A DNA stretch of 38,800 bases from a virus. The notes under the pieces were generated by a model. That model saw only the letters and a program-made list of their open reading frames with translations, was not told the DNA's origin and did no database searches. The position numbers and the translations under genes are program-made. The stretch lies in IMG/VR virus record IMGVR_UViG_3300044527_000754, positions 1 through 38,800 of that record; one strand, written 5' to 3'. Each line of letters opens with the position of its first letter. Positions within the stretch are counted from its first letter, which is position 1. Positions 14,689 to 22,688 of the stretch are shown in pieces.

Positions 14689-15474
14689 ATGCTCGCTTGG
14701 CAAACCACCCGCAACACCTACGAGGCCGCCGCGCTCGCATCCCTCGACATCGCCCTCAAGCCTGTGCCGATGCAGGATCACAAGACCGGCCAGCAACACA
14801 CCGACTGGCACCTCGCCAGCGTCTCCAGTGTCGATCCTGAGCGCAACGGACGCGCCTACATCACCGGCGCTCTGCGTCGCGATTTCAACAACGGCAAACT
14901 CATCGGCGAACTCGCCACGCAGCTCCTCCATCCCTATCTGATCGCGCTCCGCACCATGGTCAATCGCACCCGTTTGATCGAGTCCCACAAAGGAGCGTCT
15001 TACCGCCTCACCGAAGAAGCTCCTGGCAGCTACCTCCTGCAAGCCAGCAAGGAAGCCGTCAATCCGGTCAATGAAGTCACCTTCACCAGCGCCGATCAAG
15101 ACCTCATCCTCGCCCTCATCGGCATCGGTCACGATCTGCTCAACGTCACCCACAACGGCACCGGCCACATCTACACCGTCAGCCGTTACGCCCGGCCCCT
15201 CACCACCGAGCCAAACGCTCCCCGCACCGATTGCGAGCCGCTCATCACAGCCCTGCGCTCCAACACTCTTTTCCCCACCCGTCGCTGGGAACCCTTCGCC
15301 ATCGCCATTCACGCGCTCCATTGCTTGCGAGAGCTGCGCAAGCATCAGCAGTCCGACCAATGGATCACCGTCTCACACAAGACCTTTCGCGACAAAGGCG
15401 CGGCCTTCCGCGCCGACGCCCCCGGCCACACCATCGACCAAGTCCAGCGTCGCCTCGGCATCAAAATCTCATGA
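14689..15474 (+). CDS. Unknown late protein
   Basis: A 261-residue protein of unrecognised family. It has a His-rich middle (GIGHDLLNVTHNGTGHIYTV) and an Arg/Lys C-terminal half ending DQVQRRLGIKIS. No signal peptide, membrane segment or catalytic motif is clear. It lies in the tail module between the tube candidate and a coupled helical gene; a tail or neck component is likely by position only. The stop overlaps the next ATG as ATGA. Confidence 0.5.
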   Translation: MLAWQTTRNTYEAAALASLDIALKPVPMQDHKTGQQHTDWHLASVSSVDPERNGRAYITGALRRDFNNGKLIGELATQLLHPYLIALRTMVNRTRLIESHKGASYRLTEEAPGSYLLQASKEAVNPVNEVTFTSADQDLILALIGIGHDLLNVTHNGTGHIYTVSRYARPLTTEPNAPRTDCEPLITALRSNTLFPTRRWEPFAIAIHALHCLRELRKHQQSDQWITVSHKTFRDKGAAFRADAPGHTIDQVQRRLGIKIS

Positions 15475-15935
15475 GCAGCATCACCGATCAACAACGCGCT
15501 CTCGTCAGCATGAGCGACGCAGAAATCAACGAACTCCTCCGCGAAGGCTGGCCCGCTGAAATCGTTTTCTCGCTCAAAGATCGCGGCTTCCGTCCCTGCG
15601 AGACCGATCACATTGCCGCCCGCTACGACGGCGCAGACCCAAAAAAAACACGCGGCTTCATCCGCCAAACCGCCCTCCCACATCTCCACCTCACGCTAGA
15701 GCGTCAGGGCAGCATGCGCGAGATACTCGAACGCATCGACACCGCTCTTTTCGAGGCCGGTCTCCGCGTCGGCCACGAAGGCCTCGCGGGCATGTTCATG
15801 CGCTTCGTTGAAAGCTGCAAAACCTGGCGTCTCTCCCCCGCTCCCGCCGCCCTGGAAACCAACCTGAGCAATCTGACCGCCCGCCTCGCGAAACTTGAGG
15901 CCGCACACAAGACGAACGACAAAATCCACCCATGA
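15471..15935 (+). CDS. Unknown late helical protein
   Basis: A 154-residue helical protein, starting in an ATGA overlap. Segments such as MSDAEINELLREGWPAEIVF and LTLERQGSMREILERIDTAL suggest amphipathic helices, with a C-terminal coiled-coil-like tail (LETNLSNLTARLAKLEAA). It may be an assembly factor. The stop overlaps the methylase start. Confidence 0.5.
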   Translation: MSSITDQQRALVSMSDAEINELLREGWPAEIVFSLKDRGFRPCETDHIAARYDGADPKKTRGFIRQTALPHLHLTLERQGSMREILERIDTALFEAGLRVGHEGLAGMFMRFVESCKTWRLSPAPAALETNLSNLTARLAKLEAAHKTNDKIHP

Positions 15936-16456
15936 CTGCCCGCCCTGACGCTCCGAATCCACCTGAAACTGCCGCCGGGCAGTCATTGGGTGCGATGCCT
16001 TGTTCGCTTTCTTCGAGGGATCACGCCTGCTTCAAGGCCGCTCACGTCGAATGGGGAACGCCGCCGGATCTCTACGCCGCTCTCGATGCAGAGTTCGGAT
16101 TCACGCTCGACCCGTGCAAGCTTGGGCAAGTGTGGGACGGGACGACAATCCGATGGGATGGTCAGAGAGTCTATTGCAACCCGCCGTATGGCCGGACGAT
16201 TGGCGACTGGCTGGCCAAAGGCCCCGAGGCGGATGTCGCCGTCTTCCTGCTACCAGCAAGGACAGACACAAGATGGTTCCACGAACACGCGCTAAAGGCC
16301 GATGAAATCCGATTCTTCAAGGGCCGCCTGCGCTTCAACGAAAACCACGTCTCACCAGCGGACTACACGAAACGATTCAAGGACATCCAAGCCGCGCCGT
16401 TCCCCTCGATGCTGGTGATTTTCAGTAAAGCGAACCAAGAGCTCACCGACAAGTGA
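15932..16456 (+). CDS. Phage Dam-like DNA N6-adenine methyltransferase
   Basis: A 174-residue enzyme of the phage Dam family (the type represented by Pfam DNA_N6-adenine methyltransferase). The start of the fold is visible at VEWGTPPDLYAALDAEFGF, followed by TLDPC, and the catalytic NPPY lies at residues 83-86 in YCNPPYGR. It methylates adenine in DNA with S-adenosylmethionine, probably as restriction protection. No partner endonuclease or specificity subunit is near, so it is an orphan. It sits inside the tail module, an odd place, and may have been inserted there; the codons resemble neighbours only in part. Together with the cassette at 794-2769 it suggests that DNA modification matters to this phage. 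Confidence 0.85.
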   Translation: MTARPDAPNPPETAAGQSLGAMPCSLSSRDHACFKAAHVEWGTPPDLYAALDAEFGFTLDPCKLGQVWDGTTIRWDGQRVYCNPPYGRTIGDWLAKGPEADVAVFLLPARTDTRWFHEHALKADEIRFFKGRLRFNENHVSPADYTKRFKDIQAAPFPSMLVIFSKANQELTDK

Positions 16457-16493
16457 GCCTGAGCGAGCGCCGTTCGGTGCAGCGGACGTTCGC

Positions 16494-16541
16494 CATCATT
16501 CCTCCTTCTTCATTCATCATTCATCATTCCTCCTTTCCCCC
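16494..16541 (+). repeat. Degenerate TTCATCATTCC tract
   Basis: CCTCC, TTCATCA and TTCATCC-like units ending in a C-run just before the ATG at 16542. It is the same type of leader as at 13540. Confidence 0.55.
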
Positions 16542-17003
16542 ATGCTCCTCCCCTCCGACCCCCCAACTCCCGCCGCTCCCAGCGCCAACCTCATCGACAC
16601 CGCGCCGCTCATCGACCCCGCGCAACGCGAAAAAGATTTCCATCGCGTCTTCGTGTGGCGTGGCAAAGAAATCGCTCTCACGCTCGCCAGTGAGCTCTAT
16701 TACCGCGAGTTGCGCGTGCATGGCAACGCGCCCGCGCTCGGCTCCTATGACACGCTGGCCGACTTCGCGCCGGAGGCCGCCCGCGTCATTTACTGCGCCC
16801 ATCTCACGCCTGAAAGCATTCGCGCTCTCCGCATCACCGCGCCGCACATTCAGCTTGCGGCCTTCGATGCGTGGGTGGAAAAAAACATCGGTCTTCACGA
16901 ACTCAATGAAGCCGTCAGCATCGCTCGTGAAATGAATGAATGCATCGCCCGCGCCCGATTCCACACCGCCACAGGAGGAACCGTGGAAGGACCGGGAAAC
17001 TAG
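16542..17003 (+). CDS. Tail assembly chaperone, G-like
   Basis: A 153-residue protein placed a few hundred bases before the tape measure, the standard place for the lambda G/GT-type assembly chaperones that coat the tape measure during tail growth. It has a helical middle (DFHRVFVWRGKEIALTLASE) and an acidic/helical C-terminal half (FDAWVEKNIGLHELNEAVSI). Its end carries the slippery heptamer GGGAAAC in frame, immediately before the TAG, so some ribosomes should shift to -1 and continue into 17000-17158. That matches the family's conserved strategy. Confidence 0.72.
   Translation: MLLPSDPPTPAAPSANLIDTAPLIDPAQREKDFHRVFVWRGKEIALTLASELYYRELRVHGNAPALGSYDTLADFAPEAARVIYCAHLTPESIRALRITAPHIQLAAFDAWVEKNIGLHELNEAVSIAREMNECIARARFHTATGGTVEGPGN
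16994..17000 (+). promoter_or_regulatory. -1 ribosomal frameshift site GGGAAAC
   Basis: The heptamer G GGA AAC is in the reading phase required for simultaneous slippage, directly followed by the TAG stop. Lambda uses GGGAAAG for the same gene pair. The shifted frame is open to 17158. Confidence 0.85.
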
Positions 17004-17158
17004 CCTTGCCACCCGAGACGTGTGACCTTGTCGCCGACATCGCACACCTCACCGGGTGGCAGGAATCAATGATCTACGCCATGCCCCTGCATCGCGCCTT
17101 GTATTACCAGCTCAAAGCCGCCACGCATGCCCGCACCCTCTGCGAGTGGTCTCTTTGA
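17000..17158 (+). CDS. T-like extension of the tail chaperone (-1 frame)
   Basis: This 52-residue reading frame has no good start of its own and is reached by -1 frameshifting from the gene at 16542, giving a fusion of about 205 residues. The added piece (LALPPETCDLVADIAHLTGW onward) is compact, with Trp/Tyr residues, and would be the tape-measure or tube-binding T part. Position and phase agree with the lambda G/GT pattern. Confidence 0.75.
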   Translation, partial: LALPPETCDLVADIAHLTGWQESMIYAMPLHRALYYQLKAATHARTLCEWSL

Positions 17159-17163
17159 GCTTG

Positions 17164-17197
17164 CACCTCTCACCTCTCACCTCTCACTTATCACCTC
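17164..17197 (+). repeat. CACCTCT heptamer array
   Basis: Three CACCTCT units, then CACTTAT and CACCTC, in period 7, abutting the ATG at 17198 with no gap. The mRNA is the complement of a Shine-Dalgarno sequence, not a match to it. Confidence 0.85.
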
Positions 17198-17368
17198 ATG
17201 CCCCCCTCCGCCTTCTCCGGCCCCTTCGGCCTCATCCTCCTCATCCTCGCGCTCTTCTTTAGCTTCCTGCTCATCCTCGCGCCGTATTACATTTACGTTT
17301 GCGCCCAAGAGCTCATCAAGCTCCGCAAGCTCGGCCAGAAGATCCTCGAAGAACTCAGTCGCCGATGA
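17198..17368 (+). CDS. Small membrane protein
   Basis: A 56-residue protein with one long hydrophobic segment (LILLILALFFSFLLILAPYY, residues 12-31) and a positively charged C-terminal helix (QELIKLRKLGQKILEELSRR). It is probably inserted with the basic tail in the cytoplasm. It lies between the chaperone and tape measure genes, where lambda-like phages usually have nothing. It could be a holin-like or superinfection-exclusion protein, but this is not shown. The stop overlaps the next start. Confidence 0.65.
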   Translation: MPPSAFSGPFGLILLILALFFSFLLILAPYYIYVCAQELIKLRKLGQKILEELSRR

Positions 17369-17487
17369 AGCGCCGCCGCGCAGATCGGGATGCACGGTGG
17401 CAGATGATATTCATCATTGTCTGGCTGATGGTCTGCATTGCCATGCTGCTCCGCTGGCGTTGCGTGTTTGGTCCTCCGCATCTTTGA
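17365..17487 (+). CDS. Very small membrane protein
   Basis: A 40-residue protein with a basic N-terminus (MKRRRADRDARWQ), one transmembrane helix (MIFIIVWLMVCIAMLL) and a short tail. It starts in an ATGA overlap with the preceding membrane protein, so the two probably act together. The function is unknown. Confidence 0.55.
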   Translation: MKRRRADRDARWQMIFIIVWLMVCIAMLLRWRCVFGPPHL

Positions 17488-17490
17488 CAC
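17483..17490 (+). promoter_or_regulatory. TTTGACAC box, 30-nt spacing
   Basis: TTTGACAC overlaps the end of the previous gene and lies 30 bases before the tape measure ATG. The spacer is longer than in the 12-base group. Confidence 0.4.
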
Positions 17491-17520
17491 GCGGCCCTCG
17501 TCAAACCCTGACGATCCCGC

Positions 17521-19305
17521 ATGAGCAACGACGCAACAGTCAAATTCGGCTACGATGGCACCGCGCTCAATCGCGGACTCAGCCAGCAAGAAGGCAAGCT
17601 CAAGCGCTTTGCCTCCAGCACGGAGAACAGCTTTCGCGGGGCACAAGCCGCCATCGGCACTCTGGGCCTCGGACTCCTGGCTCGTGAAGGCGTGCAAGTC
17701 GTCGCCGCCTTCGACCGCATGAATCGCGGCATGACCTCACTCGAAGGCAGCGCGGCCGGTGCCAAGCTCCGCATGGACGAGCTGCGTGAGGCCAGCAAAC
17801 TCCCCGGCCTCGACTTTGAGCAGGCTGTGCAGGGCGACATCCGACTGCGCAGCGTCGGACTCAGCGCGGAGCTTTCCAAAAAAGCCATCACTGAAATGGG
17901 CAATGCCCTCAGCCTCGCTGGTGGCACCTCCGCCGATCTCGACGGCGTCGTGCTCGCGCTGACGCAGATCATCAGCAAAGGCAAAGTCAGCGCCGAGGAA
18001 ATCAACCAGATCGCCGAGCGCGTTCCGCAAGTCCGCGCCGTGATGAAAGACATGTTCGGCACCGCCGACACGGAGACCTTGCAGCGCATGAACATCGACG
18101 CGGAAACCTTTGTTTCCACGCTCGTCGAAGGCTTTGGCAAACTTGAACGTGCGCAGGCCGGGCTGGATGAAAAGATGCAGGACTTCAGCACCAGCATTCG
18201 CGGTGCCGCCAATGCGCTCCTTGAAGGCCTCGTCGGTAAAGGCGCGGAAGGCTTGTCTCGCCTCGGTGGCCTGCTGGATCAAAACAACGACAAGCTCCGC
18301 CAAGCCGGGCAATTCCTCGGCGATAGCGCCAGCGGCGTCGCCGATTGGTTCGTCAATGCGGGTGATGCCATCGGCTTCATGGCCTCCGACCTCATGCGAG
18401 CCATCGGCTACATGGGGGAGGTGGACGGACTTACCAAATACCAAGAGGAGACGCAGGGCATCCTCGAACTCATGCAGGCGCAGAAGGATAGCATCGAACT
18501 CGAAAAGATGCGGGAGGAGCAAATCAAGGCCACGGTTGAGACCCGCAAAGAAGAGCTCAAAGCCTTGGAACTGCCCAAGGCTCAGGAAGATCCCATCCGC
18601 GCCGCCGGGGCTGCCATGGAGCCAAAGCCCGCCAGCAAAGAGCAGCAGCAGCTCGATGAGCGGAAGCGTAAAATCGCAGAGTCTGAATTACCCATTCAAG
18701 AGCAGCTTGCTGCCGTGCAAGAACGCATCGCGGAGCAGATGACTCTTGTCGAAAACGCCGCCGTCACGATCAACCTCACCGACAAAGAGCGCATCGCCAA
18801 CGAGATGAAGCTGCTCGATTTGCAGGAAGAAGCCGCCGCGCTCAAGCGTCAAGACGCCTCCGCTCGTCCTCGACCTGTGGCTGCCGCAGCGCCTCGCACG
18901 GCATCCACGCCGAATGTCTTCACTCCGCGTCGTGTGATCACTGAAACACGCGGCTCCATGCCAGCGCCGTTCACGCCCGAAGAAGGCTATGACGAAAACG
19001 ACCGCAGAATCACCGATGGCCGGAAAAAAATCCGTGGCGTCCAAACCCCAGACACCTACACCGGCGGCAGCATCGCTGGTCCGTTCCAGCCACTTTCTCC
19101 GCGTCGTGGCAGCTTGACTCCAGGCGGAGGCTTGAACGGATTTTACGCGCGTCAAAACGTCGGCAGTGGCAGCGGCAGCATGAGCATCAGCACCAGCACC
19201 ACCGCCGTCAGTGCCACCACGGCGGCGCAAAAATCCAACACGGAGCTAGGTCCTAAAATCGACCGCACCAACGAACTTTTGAACCGCGTCTTTTTCGCCA
19301 ACTGA
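17521..19305 (+). CDS. Tail tape measure protein
   Basis: A 594-residue tape measure protein that sets tail length and is ejected with the DNA. The tape-measure N-terminal domain is visible at residues 90-210, including EINQIAERVPQVRAVMKDMF and ETFVSTLVEGFGKL. Helical heptad stretches follow (about 300-450), then a Pro/Arg-rich and Ser/Gly/Thr low-complexity C-terminus (GSGSGSMSISTSTTAVSATT near 540-565). At about 0.15 nm per residue the tail would be around 90 nm, a rule of thumb rather than a measurement. No hydrophobic central hairpin or lytic domain is obvious. Confidence 0.85.
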   Translation: MSNDATVKFGYDGTALNRGLSQQEGKLKRFASSTENSFRGAQAAIGTLGLGLLAREGVQVVAAFDRMNRGMTSLEGSAAGAKLRMDELREASKLPGLDFEQAVQGDIRLRSVGLSAELSKKAITEMGNALSLAGGTSADLDGVVLALTQIISKGKVSAEEINQIAERVPQVRAVMKDMFGTADTETLQRMNIDAETFVSTLVEGFGKLERAQAGLDEKMQDFSTSIRGAANALLEGLVGKGAEGLSRLGGLLDQNNDKLRQAGQFLGDSASGVADWFVNAGDAIGFMASDLMRAIGYMGEVDGLTKYQEETQGILELMQAQKDSIELEKMREEQIKATVETRKEELKALELPKAQEDPIRAAGAAMEPKPASKEQQQLDERKRKIAESELPIQEQLAAVQERIAEQMTLVENAAVTINLTDKERIANEMKLLDLQEEAAALKRQDASARPRPVAAAAPRTASTPNVFTPRRVITETRGSMPAPFTPEEGYDENDRRITDGRKKIRGVQTPDTYTGGSIAGPFQPLSPRRGSLTPGGGLNGFYARQNVGSGSGSMSISTSTTAVSATTAAQKSNTELGPKIDRTNELLNRVFFAN

Positions 19306-19308
19306 TCC

Positions 19309-20388
19309 ATGCAACCCACGTTCTCCTCCGGCACACTTCCGCTCTGGCGTCATCCCATCGTCAAGCGCACGCAGCTTCGCGGCGTCGATGTGCTCCAAGG
19401 CAGCTACAAAACCCCGCTCACCACCACGTTGAGCGCGGGCGATCCCTGCCCCGACTTTCCCGGCATGATCATCGTGGAACTCAGCCACACCACCAGCGGC
19501 ATCAGCCATGAGTGGCAGATCACCGCCGAAGGCTCGCTCGATGAGAGCTACCCCACCAAAATCCTCAGCCGTGGCAAACGGCGCACCATCGAAGCCGGAT
19601 GGGATGAACGCACCGTGCGCTACCTCTCCTGGCATGCCGCGTGGAAATCTTGCACGGGCGTTTCCAGCTCCGGCGTCATCACCTGCAATGCGCACGGCTT
19701 CCAGAATGGCCGTCGCGTCTTCTTCGCTCGCTTGACGGGTGGCAGCAGTCTGGTGCCGCAAAGTGCCACCTCGCTGGGCACGCCGTATTTCGTCATCAAC
19801 CGCACCGCCGACACCTTCAAGGTCTCCCTCACCAGTGGCGGCAGCGCCGCCGCGCTCGGCAGCGACATCAGCGCGGGCGAGGTCATCGCGGGCGAGTTCG
19901 CGCTCGGTGCCTCGCATCCATCGCATCCCTACCTCTTCCTCTGCGACCTCAGCCATCAAGACGACAACACCGATTTCGTCACCGCCGATTGCACGTATCG
20001 CGGCTATGAAGAGGCCAAGCCGTATCACCGAATGATCACGGTCAACGGCCAGCAATTCACCAGCAGCGAACCGATCACCATCGGACTCACAGGAGGCTGG
20101 CCTAGCACGCCCCGCTACACGAATTTTCACCTCCCCGAAGTCGTCGTCACCGACACCTACCTTGCGGGTGCGGCCACACTGCCCACGGCTTCCGTGCCCT
20201 CCATGGAGACACCCAATAACGCTCCCACCATCCCCACCATCACGCTGACCGCCTCCGAACTCACCTACAACTACCCCTACGGCTGGACGCTGATTTCGGC
20301 CCCCACACAAGCCACCCTCAACAGTCAGATCCAAGCCATGGTCTATCAAAAGGTGTATCGCTACATCTGGCCCGTGATGTTCCGGTGA
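19309..20388 (+). CDS. Tail tip / distal tail protein candidate
   Basis: A 359-residue beta-rich protein beginning 4 bases after the tape measure. It carries an insert domain of a type common in phage virion proteins: CNAHGFQNGRRVFFARLTGG, then LGTPYFVINRTADTFKVSLT and a GG-rich turn. Position after the tape measure fits a distal tail or baseplate-hub protein, but the exact family is not recognised. It ends immediately before a 119-bp heptamer array. Confidence 0.55.
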   Translation: MQPTFSSGTLPLWRHPIVKRTQLRGVDVLQGSYKTPLTTTLSAGDPCPDFPGMIIVELSHTTSGISHEWQITAEGSLDESYPTKILSRGKRRTIEAGWDERTVRYLSWHAAWKSCTGVSSSGVITCNAHGFQNGRRVFFARLTGGSSLVPQSATSLGTPYFVINRTADTFKVSLTSGGSAAALGSDISAGEVIAGEFALGASHPSHPYLFLCDLSHQDDNTDFVTADCTYRGYEEAKPYHRMITVNGQQFTSSEPITIGLTGGWPSTPRYTNFHLPEVVVTDTYLAGAATLPTASVPSMETPNNAPTIPTITLTASELTYNYPYGWTLISAPTQATLNSQIQAMVYQKVYRYIWPVMFR

Positions 20389-20390
20389 CT

Positions 20391-20509
20391 CGATCCTCGA
20401 TCCTCGATCCTAGATCCTAGATCCTAGATTCTAGCATCCAGCATCCAGCATCCAGCATCCAGCATCCAGCATCCAGCATCCAGCATCCAGCATCCAGCAT
20501 CCAGCATCC
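20391..20509 (+). repeat. 119-bp period-7 array (AGCATCC and variants)
   Basis: Seventeen units in unbroken 7-bp phase: three CGATCCT, two AGATCCT, AGATTCT, then eleven exact AGCATCC. It begins 3 bases after one stop and ends 6 bases before the ATG at 20516. It is the longest array in the window; the reverse complement, GGATGCT, recurs inside the gene at 29514. Confidence 0.95.
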
Positions 20510-20515
20510 AGCCCC

Positions 20516-20884
20516 ATGACCCCTGCACAACTCGACACCGAACTCCGAGGCTTTGCCACACATCTCCTCGCGCCCTTGCTCGACGAAGGCAAAAGCCACG
20601 TCGTGAAGCATCAGGTCAACCAGCACCAGCAAACCACCATCACGCTCGGTCTGCGCGTCCCCGGCGTGGAGCTGGAGCACGTCCGCGCCCTCTGCGCAGA
20701 CGGCGGCGCTGTCACCGCCGCCTGGCTCAAACAATGGCCCGACAACAGCCGCATTGGAGACATGTCAGGCAATCGCCCGCCGAAGTCCGTCGCCATCGCG
20801 ACAGACAATAAGCACGTCATCATGGATCTCGTGTTCTTCGGCCTCAAGCTCGATAAGCCCGACTCCTTGACGCCCGCCGAGTAA
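20516..20884 (+). CDS. Unknown late protein
   Basis: A 122-residue protein with a helical start and a beta-rich middle ([32 protein letters not shown]). The family is not recognised. It is preceded directly by the long AGCATCC array and followed 6 bases later by a larger virion-type gene, so a tail-tip accessory role is plausible by position only. Confidence 0.5.
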   Translation: MTPAQLDTELRGFATHLLAPLLDEGKSHVVKHQVNQHQQTTITLGLRVPGVELEHVRALCADGGAVTAAWLKQWPDNSRIGDMSGNRPPKSVAIATDNKHVIMDLVFFGLKLDKPDSLTPAE

Positions 20885-20890
20885 ACCTGC

Positions 20891-22048
20891 ATGAACGCCA
20901 CTGCCTCCACACGCCAGCTCCGCGCCCCGCGCTGGCCCGCTGGCCTGGTGCCCTGGCGCAAAGCGGTCGAGTCCTTCATCGAGCGCCTCGCGCAAGCCGC
21001 CAAGGTGCAGATCCAGATCATCGGCACTCGCGTCTCGCAAAGCGGCGCACAAATCACGATGATCGAAGGCACTGGCAATGGCACCGCCACCAGCAACGCC
21101 GTCGCGTTGGATCGCTGGCCGCAAGGTCTACGACCCTGGAAAGACGCGGTCGATGCCAACCTCGCGAAAATTTCCGCCGCGCTGCATCTCAGCACGGAGA
21201 GCATGCAGGCCAGCGCCCGCATCACCGTCGAGGCCACCGCTGCGCCCATGCTGCCGCTTTCCAGCGCCGTGTGGCGCGATTGGTGCAAAGACACCGAGCG
21301 CACACTCGAAGCGCTCTCACGCGCCACACAGCGGCAACTCCAGCTCCCCGGCATGGCGCGAGCTTCTGGCGGTGACGAGTTGGTCTTTGCCCCGCCGCCG
21401 CCGCCGGTGGAAGTGACCGTGGAACTTGAGGTGCAAAGCCGCACCGCGCTGGCGTTCACCTGCCCCCTCGAAATCGACACCGTCGTGTATGGCAAGCTCA
21501 CCATCGTCACCACCTACGAGCACGGCACCATCACTGAGACGCAGACCGCAGCAGGTGGCGTCCACCTGCACACCCCGAGCGACGACACTTACGTCTGCCC
21601 CTACCACGTTGTGGAGAGCGATGAAGAGGAGGGATTCGATTACGGTTTACCGATCGGAGATCCCGTAATGACTTATTCCGACGTGCTCGATCCTGAGCTG
21701 TTGCGGCCCGCCGCCGACGCCGGTCTCGAATCCTGGGACGATAGCCCCGATCCCTTCATCGCTTCCAGCGGCACCTGGATGAGCAACACCGACCCTCCCA
21801 CCGGACTCGGCGCACCCCTCGGCACATGGGTAGGCGAGAGCGATTCCCGCATCGCCGTCCGCGTCACTCGCAAAAGATACCGCTGGAAAATCTATGCGCG
21901 TGGCGTGGACCTCGAATGGGACCAAGGCGGCACCACCCACACCCTCAGCCTCGATGCCGACGAGGTCTCTGAGTGGTATGACGACACCTTGCCCGACACC
22001 GAAGGCGAAACCGATCAGGTGGAGAACGTCGTCATCACGTTGGCTTAG
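20891..22048 (+). CDS. Virion protein candidate with internal repeats
   Basis: A 385-residue protein. The first 160 residues contain three related segments: PAGLVPWRKAVESFIERLAQ, PQGLRPWKDAVDANLAKISA, and a more divergent AVWRDWCKDTERTLEALSRA. The second half is acidic and beta-rich, with a proline run (residues 166-170) as hinge and an RVTRKRYRWKIYARGVDLEW stretch. No family is recognised. It lies between the distal tail and fibre genes, so it may be a tail-tip, fibre-attachment or baseplate component. Confidence 0.5.
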   Translation: MNATASTRQLRAPRWPAGLVPWRKAVESFIERLAQAAKVQIQIIGTRVSQSGAQITMIEGTGNGTATSNAVALDRWPQGLRPWKDAVDANLAKISAALHLSTESMQASARITVEATAAPMLPLSSAVWRDWCKDTERTLEALSRATQRQLQLPGMARASGGDELVFAPPPPPVEVTVELEVQSRTALAFTCPLEIDTVVYGKLTIVTTYEHGTITETQTAAGGVHLHTPSDDTYVCPYHVVESDEEEGFDYGLPIGDPVMTYSDVLDPELLRPAADAGLESWDDSPDPFIASSGTWMSNTDPPTGLGAPLGTWVGESDSRIAVRVTRKRYRWKIYARGVDLEWDQGGTTHTLSLDADEVSEWYDDTLPDTEGETDQVENVVITLA

Positions 22049-22050
22049 TT

Positions 22051-22078
22051 TTCATCCTTCATCATTCCACCTTCATCC
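22051..22078 (+). repeat. TTCATCC-like tract
   Basis: TTCATCC, TTCATCA, TTCCACC and TTCATCC in period 7, followed by TTTGACAC at 22084. Confidence 0.6.
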
Positions 22079-22083
22079 TTGGC

Positions 22084-22091
22084 TTTGACAC
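22084..22091 (+). promoter_or_regulatory. TTTGACAC box, 12 nt before a GTG start
   Basis: TTTGACAC ends exactly 12 bases before the in-frame GTG at 22104. That makes 22104 a better start than the GTG at 22092, which abuts the box. Confidence 0.6.
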
Positions 22092-22103
22092 GTGCACTCT
22101 CGC

Positions 22104-22646
22104 GTGGAAGCCATTCTCTACGTTAACACGACCACAAAGGTCATCTGTGCGGCACTCACTGGCACGGCGCTCCCCAGCGTGCCGGTCAAGCTGCAAACGC
22201 ACCTGAAGCTCACGATTTATTTTTTTGCCACAGGAGACACCGCCGCCGCACTCCTCAGCGGCTCACCGACTTTCCGCGTCGCGCTGAAGGATAAAAACAC
22301 CCCAAGCGGCAGCGTTCTGGCACTGCTCTCTGCCCCGACTGCGACCAATGCCACGTCCTACGAATTCGAGTGGGCCAGTGTCGATTCCTCCGCGCTCCGC
22401 ACCCTACTCGGTGACAGCGTTGATCCAGCCCCGTCCGTGCTCGAGATCGAATGGGCCATCAGCGGCGTCGTTGAGCGTGCGTCCATGCTCGTCGAGATCC
22501 AAAACGCCTGGATTCGCAGCGGTGATGCCGGTCCCGATTTCCTCCCGTTCGCGGCCACCATCACCGCCGCCGGTTATCTCCGCCTCGTGGACTCCACCGG
22601 CACCGTCTTTCACATCGGCCTCAACACCGGCGAACCTCCCGCATAA
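22104..22646 (+). CDS. Baseplate/fibre-associated protein candidate
   Basis: A 180-residue beta-rich protein starting with GTG. Repeated strands (LKLTIYFFATGDTAAALLSG; VLEIEWAISGVVERASMLVE) and a conserved-looking end (ITAAGYLRLVDSTGTVFHIG) resemble upper baseplate or fibre-attachment proteins with an immunoglobulin-like domain. It directly precedes the fibre gene. The family is not recognised. Confidence 0.5.
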   Translation: MEAILYVNTTTKVICAALTGTALPSVPVKLQTHLKLTIYFFATGDTAAALLSGSPTFRVALKDKNTPSGSVLALLSAPTATNATSYEFEWASVDSSALRTLLGDSVDPAPSVLEIEWAISGVVERASMLVEIQNAWIRSGDAGPDFLPFAATITAAGYLRLVDSTGTVFHIGLNTGEPPA

Positions 22647-22688
22647 GTCTCTCCCAGTCTCATTGTCTGATTGACCCATTGTCTCCCA

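Noticed and set aside
20391-20509. CRISPR array
   Set aside because: Units are contiguous 7-mers without spacers.
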